Positions 1 to 6,543 of a stretch of 6,581 nucleotides of DNA are shown piece after piece. Both the position numbers and the translations under genes were made by a program. The notes beneath the pieces were generated by a model. It saw nothing but the letters and a program-made list of their open reading frames with translations, was not told the DNA's origin and made no database searches. Position 1 is the first letter of the stretch. Each line of letters starts with the position of its first letter. The stretch is from Bacteroidota bacterium (lineage in GTDB: Bacteria > Bacteroidota > Bacteroidia > Flavobacteriales > Flavobacteriaceae): assembly GCA_024280815.1 (NCBI GenBank), contig JAJRPL010000120.1, positions 1 to 6,581 on the forward strand, in the 5' to 3' direction.

Positions 1-733
1 AAAATACGATACTGCTATTGCTCAAAACAATTCTATGTCTGAAGAATTAACTATTGAAAGAGATAGAATTATTGCTTTTAAAGACTCTGTTCTTAATTTA
101 AAAAATGCAAACTGGTCTTTAATTAGACGTTACAAAGGACAAATTGGCAAGCTTGAAGCTACAAACAACCGCTTAATGGCTGTTGCAGACTCACTATTTT
201 TGGTGAACAACGATTTAACTATACAAAGAGATAGCATTACAGGTAAATTAATAGAACAAACAAATGCCAATGACACATTAATGGCTCAAAATACTGATTT
301 AGCTGCAAAAGTTAAAATTGGCGGTGCCTTACGTGCAAGTAGTATAAAAGCACTAGCCATGAAGTTAAGAGGTAATGGTAAATATACAGAAACAGCTAAA
401 GCTCAAAACGCTGAAGCCATCCGTGTTACATTTAGAATAGAAGCTAATGAAATAGCTACTCCTGGAGATAAAGAGGCATATATTGTAATTCAAAATCCTA
501 GCGGGAAAGTTATTAGCGAAAAAGGCACCTTTACATTAAGAGATGGTAACGAAATGCCTTATACAGACCAAACAGTTGTTAACTATAAAAATACGGCTAA
601 AGATGTAGTTATGTTTGTTGAAAATATAAGTCAAAAATTTGTAAAAGGAACATACACAGTAAAAGTATATGTTGAAGGCAACTTAGTTGGTGCTACAAGA
701 TTAGAATTGAAAAATGCATTTTTAGGTTTATAA
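1..733 (+). CDS. Coiled-coil protein with C-terminal beta-rich domain, 5'-truncated by window edge
   Basis: The reading frame is open from base 2 to the TAA at 731-733 with no upstream stop, so the start lies outside the window. The ATG at 35 sits inside the coil, has no ribosome-binding site or promoter near it, and is probably an internal methionine. Seen directly, numbering from that Met: residues 1-95 are a polar, heptad-like helix rich in Asn, Asp, Leu and Lys. A linker with 'GNGK' follows near 113-116. Residues about 127-227 alternate as beta strands ('IRVTFRIEANEIA', 'KEAYIVIQNPSGKVI', 'GTYTVKVYVEGNLVGATRLE'), suggesting a beta-sandwich. From memory, flavobacterial genomes carry about 280-300-residue proteins with an N-terminal membrane segment, a coil and this C-terminal domain. 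Some are labelled ParA-like chromosome partitioning proteins, but no Walker motif is visible here, so I do not adopt that name. A membrane anchor in the missing part is inference. Function unknown. It ends in a strong terminator, so it is not co-transcribed with glyS. Confidence 0.8.
   Translation, partial: KYDTAIAQNNSMSEELTIERDRIIAFKDSVLNLKNANWSLIRRYKGQIGKLEATNNRLMAVADSLFLVNNDLTIQRDSITGKLIEQTNANDTLMAQNTDLAAKVKIGGALRASSIKALAMKLRGNGKYTETAKAQNAEAIRVTFRIEANEIATPGDKEAYIVIQNPSGKVISEKGTFTLRDGNEMPYTDQTVVNYKNTAKDVVMFVENISQKFVKGTYTVKVYVEGNLVGATRLELKNAFLGL
47..238 (+). repeat. Internal repeat pair within the coiled-coil gene (47-70 and 215-238)
   Basis: Bases 47-70 and 215-238 match at 21 of 24 positions and encode LTIERDRI and LTIQRDSI. 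The copies are in frame and 56 codons apart, exactly eight heptads. This fits an internal duplication within the coil, or strong selection on the same coil register. The sequence between them is not obviously duplicated at the base level. Confidence 0.45.
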
Positions 734-756
734 CAAACTAAAAATAACAACCTTTA

Positions 757-798
757 AAAAGGTGTAAATACTTTCAAGTATTTACACCTTTTATTTTT
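757..798 (+). terminator. Intrinsic terminator of the coiled-coil gene
   Basis: The arms at 757-773 and 776-792 are perfect 17-base reverse complements, separated only by TC; in RNA the loop would open to about four bases. The stem is AT-rich with a GGTG/CACC core, and the 3' arm runs into a T-rich tail (789-798, interrupted by one A). It lies 24 bases after the TAA of the upstream gene. The A-tract at the left base of the stem means it could also work on the minus strand, though no minus-strand gene ends here. Confidence 0.85.
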
Positions 799-816
799 AT
801 AGAAACTATATTTATT

Positions 817-824
817 TATTTTTG
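817..824 (+). promoter_or_regulatory. Bacteroidota -7 promoter box for glyS, likely leaderless or near-leaderless start
   Basis: TATTTTTG at 817-824 matches the Bacteroidota -7 consensus TAnnTTTG at every fixed position. It is the only good box between the preceding terminator and the ATG at 829. With the final G near -5, transcription would begin at or within a few bases of the A of the ATG. The -33 element is weak: only a T-run around 794-798, the tail of the terminator, lies at about the right distance. There is no room for a T-box leader or other RNA regulator before glyS. Confidence 0.65.
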
Positions 825-828
825 CACT

Positions 829-2370
829 ATGGCTAAACAAGAAGACAAATTTAAAAAAGTGATTTCTCACGCAAAGGAATATGGTTATGTATTTCAAAGT
901 AGTGAAATCTATGATGGCTTAAGTGCTATCTATGATTATGCACAAAATGGTGTAGAACTCAAAAAAAACATACGTGATTATTGGTGGAAGGCAATGGTAC
1001 AAATGCATGATAATATTGTAGGTATTGATTCTGCAATATTTATGCATCCAACCATTTGGAAAGCTTCAGGACATGTAGATGCTTTTAATGACCCTTTAAT
1101 TGACAATAAAGATTCTAAAAAAAGATATAGAGCTGATGTTTTGATAGAGGATTATTGTGCTAAAATTGAAACTAAAATTAACAAAGAGATTAAAAAAGCT
1201 ACCAAACGTTTTGGTGATTCTTTTAATAAAGATGAATTTATTACTACAAACACTAGAGTATTAGGTTATCAAGAAAAAATTGATACTATTCTTTCAAGAA
1301 TGGGTAAATCATTAGAAAAGGAAGATTTAGCTGATGTCAAATCATTAATTGAAGAATTAGAAATTGCTTGTCCTTTATCTGGTTCTAAAAATTGGACTGA
1401 TGTAAAGCAATTCAACCTTATGTTTGGTACCAAGCTAGGTGCTTCTGCTGAAAGTGCAATGGATTTATACTTACGTCCTGAAACTGCTCAAGGTATTTTT
1501 GTCAACTTTTTAAATGTTCAAAAAACAGGGAGAATGAAAATTCCTTTTGGAATAGCTCAAACAGGAAAAGCATTTAGAAATGAAATTGTTGCTCGTCAAT
1601 TTATTTTCAGAATGCGTGAATTTGAACAAATGGAAATGCAATTTTTTATAAAACCAGGCACACAAAAAGAATGGTTTGAAAAATGGAAAGAAACTAGACT
1701 CAAATGGCATTTATCATTAGGGTTAGGAGAAGATAATTACCGCTTTCACGATCATGAAAAATTAGCACATTATGCTGATGCTGCTACAGATATTGAATTT
1801 AAATTTCCATTTGGATTTAAAGAATTAGAGGGCATTCATTCTCGTACAGATTTTGATTTAAGTCAGCATGAAAAATTCTCAGGTAAAAAATTACAATATT
1901 TTGATCATGAAGAAAACAAAAGCTATACCCCTTATGTACTTGAAACATCTATCGGATTGGATAGAATGTTCTTAGCTGTTTTTTCAAATTCGCTGGTTGA
2001 AGAAGAACTAGAAAATGGAACGACAAGAACTGTTTTAAAATTACCTGCTGTATTAGCACCAAACAAAGCCGCAATTTTACCTTTAGTAAAAAAAGATGGA
2101 CTGCCAGCTATTGCTAAAAAAATTGTAGAAGATTTAAAATGGGACTTTAATGTGGTGTATGATGAGAAAGATGCTGTTGGTAGACGTTACAGAAGACAAG
2201 ATGCCAATGGTACACCTTTTTGTATTACTGTTGACCATGACACATTAGAGAACAACACAGTAACCATTCGTTATAGAGATACTATGGAACAAAGTCGTGT
2301 AAAAATTGAAGACTTACGAGATATCATAAAACAAGAGGTTGATGTAAAGAACTGGTTGATGAAAATGTAA
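829..2370 (+). CDS. glyS: Glycyl-tRNA synthetase, single-chain homodimeric (alpha2) type
   Basis: This cytoplasmic class II aminoacyl-tRNA synthetase joins glycine to tRNA-Gly using ATP (EC 6.1.1.14). The product is 513 residues, a usual length for the alpha2 type and unlike the two-subunit GlyQ/GlyS enzyme. Family motifs in order: 'SGHVDAFNDPL' (80-90), 'RPETAQGIFVNF' (216-227), class II motif 2 'FRNEI' (249-253) with the following Arg-rich stretch to R263, and motif 3 'ETSIGLDRMF' (372-381) with its invariant Arg at 379. The C-terminal anticodon-binding domain starts near 405 ('LAPNKAAILPL') and includes 'GRRYRRQDANGTPFCITVD' (451-469) and 'TIRYRDTMEQ' (479-488). The ATG at 829 is chosen because it follows a -7 box by four bases and a terminator lies upstream. 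The cysteine pairs that form a zinc site in some bacterial GlyRS are mostly replaced (N93/S96, and C181 with S184). The gene appears intact and monocistronic, with terminators on both sides. Confidence 0.97.
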   Translation: MAKQEDKFKKVISHAKEYGYVFQSSEIYDGLSAIYDYAQNGVELKKNIRDYWWKAMVQMHDNIVGIDSAIFMHPTIWKASGHVDAFNDPLIDNKDSKKRYRADVLIEDYCAKIETKINKEIKKATKRFGDSFNKDEFITTNTRVLGYQEKIDTILSRMGKSLEKEDLADVKSLIEELEIACPLSGSKNWTDVKQFNLMFGTKLGASAESAMDLYLRPETAQGIFVNFLNVQKTGRMKIPFGIAQTGKAFRNEIVARQFIFRMREFEQMEMQFFIKPGTQKEWFEKWKETRLKWHLSLGLGEDNYRFHDHEKLAHYADAATDIEFKFPFGFKELEGIHSRTDFDLSQHEKFSGKKLQYFDHEENKSYTPYVLETSIGLDRMFLAVFSNSLVEEELENGTTRTVLKLPAVLAPNKAAILPLVKKDGLPAIAKKIVEDLKWDFNVVYDEKDAVGRRYRRQDANGTPFCITVDHDTLENNTVTIRYRDTMEQSRVKIEDLRDIIKQEVDVKNWLMKM

Positions 2371-2384
2371 CCAAATTTATTCAT

Positions 2385-2412
2385 AAAAAACCGCTCATTA
2401 AGCGGTTTTTTT
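2385..2412. terminator. Bidirectional intrinsic terminator between convergent genes
   Basis: AAAAAACCGCT (2385-2395) and AGCGGTTTTTT (2401-2411) are perfect reverse complements around the loop CATTA. The GC core is CCGCT/AGCGG. The T-run to 2412 serves glyS, whose TAA ends at 2370. The A-run at 2385-2390 becomes a U-tract on the minus strand and serves the convergent gene, whose stop codon ends at 2429. Confidence 0.9.
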
Positions 2413-2428
2413 ATGTTTTAACCTCTTT

Positions 2429-3004
2429 TTAAAATCTATAACCGAAAGAAGCCCCTAATCTAGGTACAATTTCTGTAGCATATCTATCGTTTGAAGAAAA
2501 TACATTTCTACCAGCACCACCAAAGAATTCAAAAGCAAAGCCATTTCTACTTACAAACTTTGCACCTACAGAAATACCAAAAGCTACATTATTTGAGGTT
2601 TCAGTAGAATTACTATTTACAAATACTTCATTAACATAATCATAGTGACCTCTATGATCTCTTTCTTGAACGTTATACATACCAAAGGTTTCTATGAAAA
2701 AACCCCAAGCATATTTGCTAGAAAAGTAACGTCTGTAAAAAGGCGTAAATGCTAATTTTTCATTGTAATAAGGTGCAATAAAAGAATCAGTAGCATCATC
2801 TTGTAAATTAAACAATAATGAAGCACCAAATGACGACTCAGAATCAATTAAGTATTCATAAGAAAAATTGGCTGCTTTAAAAACAATGAGATTAAAAGCA
2901 TTGGCTTTCAATTCATGTTTTTTAACTCTAGGCTGCTCATTATTTTCTTGAGAAAAAGAAATAGTTGCAACTAATAATAAGGTTATTAAAAATATTTTTT
3001 TCAT
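2429..3004 (-). CDS. Small exported outer-membrane beta-barrel protein, DUF3575-like
   Basis: The product is 191 residues. It begins MKKIFLITLLLVATISFSQ, a classic Sec signal peptide (Lys-Lys, hydrophobic core, probable cleavage after SFSQ at 19). The rest is alternating, aromatic-rich strands: 'HELKANAFNLIVFKAANFSY' (30-49), 'FTPFYRRYFSS' (86-96), 'AWGFFIETFGMY' (99-110), 'AFGISVGAKFVSRNGFAFEF' (141-160), 'PRLGASFGYRF' (181-191). It ends in Phe, as expected for a barrel inserted by the BAM machinery. The pattern 'ELK.NA...SYEYL..', 'FTPFYRRYF', 'GAKFVS..GFAFE.FGG.GRN', 'PRLG.S.GYRF' matches my memory of Bacteroidota DUF3575 proteins, whose function is unknown. The start at 3004 is preferred because the signal peptide begins there and a promoter box lies 61-68 bases upstream. 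Reading the frame back to 3220 would add 72 residues inside the neighbouring gene and bury the signal peptide. It could be any small OmpA/OmpW-like barrel; no enzyme or transport motif is visible. Confidence 0.88.
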   Translation of the reverse strand: MKKIFLITLLLVATISFSQENNEQPRVKKHELKANAFNLIVFKAANFSYEYLIDSESSFGASLLFNLQDDATDSFIAPYYNEKLAFTPFYRRYFSSKYAWGFFIETFGMYNVQERDHRGHYDYVNEVFVNSNSTETSNNVAFGISVGAKFVSRNGFAFEFFGGAGRNVFSSNDRYATEIVPRLGASFGYRF

Positions 3005-3064
3005 GTGTACATGTTTTTTTGGTTGAATAAATAGTATATTAAAAGTTATACCAATTATAAGATG

Positions 3065-3094
3065 CAAAAATAGTAAATGGTTGCTTGATACAAT
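3065..3094 (-). promoter_or_regulatory. Promoter of the small outer-membrane protein gene
   Basis: Read on the minus strand, TATTTTTG (3072 to 3065) matches the -7 consensus TAnnTTTG fully. ATTG (3094 to 3091) lies 18 bases upstream as a -33 candidate. The -33 element overlaps the TAA stop codon of the preceding gene. Transcription would start near 3060, leaving a leader of about 55 bases before the ATG at 3004. The A-rich run just before the start codon, in place of a Shine-Dalgarno sequence, is usual for this phylum. Confidence 0.6.
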
Positions 3095-6000
3095 TAAAAA
3101 CTGGCTCGTAATTGAACTGTACCTGTATGAATGGTTTTTGAAGTTTCTGATTTCCTTCCCAAATAGTTGAAATTCAAATCTAAATAAGAAGTTATTTTCT
3201 TTTGTAAACTTATATTCCATGTATAATTTGTACCAGGTTGTAAGCCTTCTAACATTTGATATGCAACAGGAGAGTTCAGATTACCTTCAAAAGAATTCAA
3301 CACCAAGTTAACCTCAGCATTTAAAGCATATTTTCTATTTTTTGCAAAAATAAAATTAGCTCCAAAGGTGTGTGATAATAATGTTTCTTGTCCGCTTAAT
3401 TGATTCTCTTTTTCTTTAAAGTGATATAAAACCTCAAATCTAGAATTTTTACTAAATAAATAAGATATTTTCGGATTCATCTCAACATTATCTAATCTGT
3501 AATTACGACTAGAAAAACGCTCAGAATTACTTTTGTTATCAGAAATAGCCGTTTTAAAATCTACCAACCAAAACTTACCTATTTTATGATTGAAGAGTAA
3601 TTGATGTGATTGCAATTGTTGTTCTTGATCACCAACAGAGAAAGAATTTTTATTTTTAGTAGAAATATAAGTATAAGTTGTTGAATATTTTTGTTTACCT
3701 CTATTGTAAAACAAACTGTTTTTTAGATTTAGTGTCAATGCCAAGACATCGCTATTGATACTGAATGGATTTAAGTCAAAATTCGTTACTACCCTTTTCT
3801 TTTTACTGTCAATCAACACAAATGATTGATTGGTGAAATGAGATAATACTTTTTTAACTCCTTTTTGATTACTCCAACTTGACGGATGAATGGTTAATGC
3901 TTGGCTAAATTTATTTTGATGCGTTTTAACAAAGCTCAAGGTTGGTAACAATATCCTAACAAAATTGGCTTCGTCTTGAAATTGAGCCACTTCAAACTCA
4001 TCTAATTCTTGTATTTGATTGTTATTATAATCGTTCCAAGTATAAAAACCTAATCCTGTTTCAACTTCAATATAACTAAACTCTTGTTGTGGTAAATTGC
4101 CTGAATTTGTTTCATAAACTGTTTGTAAGGTTATTGCGTTTTTAAAAAGTTGTTGTCGGTAACTTAAACGTGAATTTAATGATTCATCTTTAGAGGTCTG
4201 TAAACCAGCACTTAGATAGTTGACGGTTCTATAATTCAAAAACAACGACAAATTTGATGTTGTATTTTGTACCAATTGCGAGCGTAAAAAATACGTGTTG
4301 GCAGTATTTACACGTTCCATTTTATTGAGCTGTAAACTATCAGTAGTTCTATAATTATAACCAAACTCTGCATAAACCTTAGCGGTATCTCCTACCCCGG
4401 CAAAAGCTTCATATTCAATAAACTTATGACTAAACTCAGAAATAATTTCCGCTATCTTATCTTTACGAACATTACTTTCACTATTGAGCTTTGCTCCTAC
4501 CCAACTTTTTTTAAAATGATGCTTTACGGATGAATTTAATCGTGAGAATTGAGTTTTATTCACATCAGAATCATTGTCTAAATAACTACCATTCGCTGAA
4601 ATTTTCGTTTTATTTAAGGATAAGTCAGTAAAAAAATTATGTTTGGTACCTGTAAAATTTTCACTAAAATTCAACCAATCGAATTGATAAGTGATTTTTC
4701 CTTTTTTAGGATGACTATACGTTAAACCCGAACTAAAAAATTGCTGATTTCCTAACGGATTAATCAAATCCCAATCTCTTGCAAATTCAATAGATCTAAA
4801 TCGTTCAATTGATTTAAAATTTTGATTGACGAGCTCGTAATTTATGTTACTGCTTAGTTTCCATTTTTTATCTGACAATACTTGTTGCCAATCAATTCTA
4901 CCAGCATATCCGCTATTATTACTATCGTCTAAAGAAGAAAATAAATTTTTATCATTTACACTGTAAGCAAACTCTGAATTTATTATTGTTTTAGAATTGG
5001 GAGAGAAACTTGTGTTTAACACAGCAATTTGCAATTTTTCTGGAGCAACCAACTGCACAATGGGTTCATAATCGCCTTGTAAAACACCTCCAATTGGAGC
5101 ATTATACTCATAAATTCTACCTGAAGCAATAGTAGTTTGTATGGTATAAGACCCATTATTAGTTCCTACATAGGTGAATCTCACATTGAATAAATCATCA
5201 GCTTCGTCATTAGAAAACACAAATACATCTGTTCCGTTTTGTAGTTCTTTTTTATATAAAATTTTATGTTCTTCGTAGGTGTCAGCATATGCAGACGAAA
5301 CATTCATTTGAGAAACATCATCACCAGCAAGAGAAAGTGTCTTCTTTTGACTGTTACTCAAACCTTGTTGTAGGGATTGATTTTTAGCATCATTTTCATT
5401 GTAAAAACTAAATCCGACTTTCAACTTATCCGTTTTATACTCTGCTCCATTATAGGTCACAAAACGTGTGTAATTTTGATCAGAAAACTGATATTCAATT
5501 TTTATTCTCATGTTTGCAGTCACAGGATAGGTTGCTGTAAACGTAATTTCAGCTGTATTATAATTGATGGTATAATCATTATTCTCACCTCGTTTTAGCA
5601 ACATACCATTTACAAATACTCTTTCAGAACCAGAGATTAACAAAATAAATTGATCTACGTTTGAACCTGTTACTTTGTACGGACCTTGATTTCCTTCTTG
5701 ACCCACAAACTCATTATTAGAATACTGACCTCTTACCAAAGCACCCGATGTAAAAAAACGTGTATCACTTTCTTCTTTATCTATGTGAGCGTTTACCATC
5801 AAACCTGCAACTTTTTTATTAAACCTTAAAAATTTATTTTCAGTATTTTGAAAATTGATATCACCAGCTTTAACGCTCCAATTATCACTAAACAACTCTA
5901 TAAAAACACGGTCAAACTCATCTAACCGTTGTGTATATCCGTTTTCTTGTAATGGAACGTTTGAATCAGTAATTGAAGCTCTTAACTGTACTTTTTTTGA

Positions 6001-6498
6001 GAGATGCCCTGATATTTGTAAATCAAAATTTGAGTTTACCACTGCATCTTGATTGTTACCCATGGTCAATCCTCTAGAGAGACTTCCGCTTGTATTTAAT
6101 CCATCAAAAGGTGTGAAATTTCTGTTCTTTTTTCTGCTTCTCGCACTGTACATTCGCGATAAATCGGTTGTATAGGGTACAATTAATTTTTCATCAAAAA
6201 CGGAATACGTTTTGGTTAAATATTCTGGTAAAGCATTGTACTCTACTGTAATTTCATGATACTTTGTTGGGTCTAAAATCAATTCTGCTTTAGCGAAATT
6301 CACAACATATTCTGTAGTATCTATTTCTTGTTTTAAATCACTAAAAACCTTAAAATTATACGGACTAATACTTATTGAATCAATTTGAATGGTGTCAGAA
6401 ACTACCAACATAGTTTTTGATTTAAATCTAACTGTATCTTTCTGTCCATATACAGAAAAACCAAAAAAAATTACAACTATAAAAATCAATTTATTCAT
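3094..6498 (-). CDS. Large outer-membrane beta-barrel protein, SprA-reminiscent, function unknown
   Basis: The product is 1134 residues. MNKLIFIVVIFFGFSVYGQ is a Sec signal peptide (cleavage near 18-19). Residues 20-125 form a soluble N-terminal region ending in a basic patch 'RSRKKNR' (120-126). The barrel probably begins at 'GSLSRGLTMGNNQDAVVNSN' (138-157), followed by 'FDLQISGHLSKKVQLRASI' (158-176) and 'DRVFIELFSDNWSVKAGDI' (196-214). A compact beta insert spans about 265-343 ('NGMLLKRGENNDYTINYN', 297-314). Many amphipathic strands then run to the end, interrupted by an Asp/Asn loop 'DYNNNQIQELDEF' (823-835). The end is 'GLQPGTNYTWNISLQKKI' (1085-1102) and 'HTGTVQLRASF' (1124-1134), closing on Phe. 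These blocks, especially the 'DYxINYNxAEITF' insert, remind me of SprA, the type IX secretion translocon barrel, and of unnamed 1000-1200-residue Bacteroidota proteins. It is less than half the length of SprA (about 2400) and is not SprA itself. I see no TonB box, plug domain or type IX sorting domain. It lies upstream of the small barrel gene, with 89 bases between them. The frame is intact throughout. Confidence 0.9.
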   Translation of the reverse strand: MNKLIFIVVIFFGFSVYGQKDTVRFKSKTMLVVSDTIQIDSISISPYNFKVFSDLKQEIDTTEYVVNFAKAELILDPTKYHEITVEYNALPEYLTKTYSVFDEKLIVPYTTDLSRMYSARSRKKNRNFTPFDGLNTSGSLSRGLTMGNNQDAVVNSNFDLQISGHLSKKVQLRASITDSNVPLQENGYTQRLDEFDRVFIELFSDNWSVKAGDINFQNTENKFLRFNKKVAGLMVNAHIDKEESDTRFFTSGALVRGQYSNNEFVGQEGNQGPYKVTGSNVDQFILLISGSERVFVNGMLLKRGENNDYTINYNTAEITFTATYPVTANMRIKIEYQFSDQNYTRFVTYNGAEYKTDKLKVGFSFYNENDAKNQSLQQGLSNSQKKTLSLAGDDVSQMNVSSAYADTYEEHKILYKKELQNGTDVFVFSNDEADDLFNVRFTYVGTNNGSYTIQTTIASGRIYEYNAPIGGVLQGDYEPIVQLVAPEKLQIAVLNTSFSPNSKTIINSEFAYSVNDKNLFSSLDDSNNSGYAGRIDWQQVLSDKKWKLSSNINYELVNQNFKSIERFRSIEFARDWDLINPLGNQQFFSSGLTYSHPKKGKITYQFDWLNFSENFTGTKHNFFTDLSLNKTKISANGSYLDNDSDVNKTQFSRLNSSVKHHFKKSWVGAKLNSESNVRKDKIAEIISEFSHKFIEYEAFAGVGDTAKVYAEFGYNYRTTDSLQLNKMERVNTANTYFLRSQLVQNTTSNLSLFLNYRTVNYLSAGLQTSKDESLNSRLSYRQQLFKNAITLQTVYETNSGNLPQQEFSYIEVETGLGFYTWNDYNNNQIQELDEFEVAQFQDEANFVRILLPTLSFVKTHQNKFSQALTIHPSSWSNQKGVKKVLSHFTNQSFVLIDSKKKRVVTNFDLNPFSINSDVLALTLNLKNSLFYNRGKQKYSTTYTYISTKNKNSFSVGDQEQQLQSHQLLFNHKIGKFWLVDFKTAISDNKSNSERFSSRNYRLDNVEMNPKISYLFSKNSRFEVLYHFKEKENQLSGQETLLSHTFGANFIFAKNRKYALNAEVNLVLNSFEGNLNSPVAYQMLEGLQPGTNYTWNISLQKKITSYLDLNFNYLGRKSETSKTIHTGTVQLRASF

Positions 6499-6505
6499 TA
6501 GTAAA

Positions 6506-6528
6506 CAAAAGTTCTGAGGGTAAAAATA
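6506..6528 (-). promoter_or_regulatory. Weak promoter candidates for the large barrel gene
   Basis: Two near-matches to TAnnTTTG precede the ATG at 6498 on the minus strand: TATTTTTA (6528 to 6521) and AACTTTTG (6513 to 6506), each one mismatch away. The second would give an almost leaderless message, as at glyS; the first a leader of about 18 bases. Neither has a clear -33 TTTG at the right distance. The true promoter may lie beyond the window. Confidence 0.3.
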
Positions 6529-6543
6529 GTGAGATTGCCTCAG
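6514..6543. repeat. Short inverted repeat upstream of the large barrel gene
   Basis: CTGAGG (6514-6519) and CCTCAG (6538-6543) are perfect reverse complements separated by 18 bases, and they flank the TATTTTTA box on the minus strand. This could be a regulator-binding dyad or a weak RNA hairpin in transcripts reading in from the right. Six-base arms can arise by chance, so the call is tentative. Confidence 0.3.

Noticed and set aside
35..37. ATG at 35 as the true start of the first gene
   Set aside because: The frame stays open to the window edge with the same coiled-coil character, and nothing like a promoter, terminator or leader precedes this ATG.
1510..1710. Minus-strand 66-codon open frame inside glyS
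   Set aside because: It lies wholly within the strongly supported glyS reading frame, is rich in Phe, Ser and Lys as expected from an antisense reading of AT-rich coding DNA, and has no recognisable motif.
3005..3220. N-terminal extension of the small barrel gene back to an ATG at 3220
   Set aside because: It would place 72 residues before a canonical signal peptide, overlap the neighbouring gene's coding end by 127 bases, and run through the -7 promoter box at 3065-3072. The start at 3004 explains everything better.
5377..5598. Plus-strand 73-codon open frame opposite the large barrel gene
   Set aside because: It is antisense to coding sequence encoding barrel strands and the beta insert. 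Its Ile/Phe-rich composition mirrors the complementary Asn/Lys codons, and I see no promoter or homology cue.
5855..6052. Plus-strand 65-codon open frame opposite the large barrel gene
   Set aside because: It is a shadow frame within a continuous, well-supported minus-strand gene, with no protein-family features.
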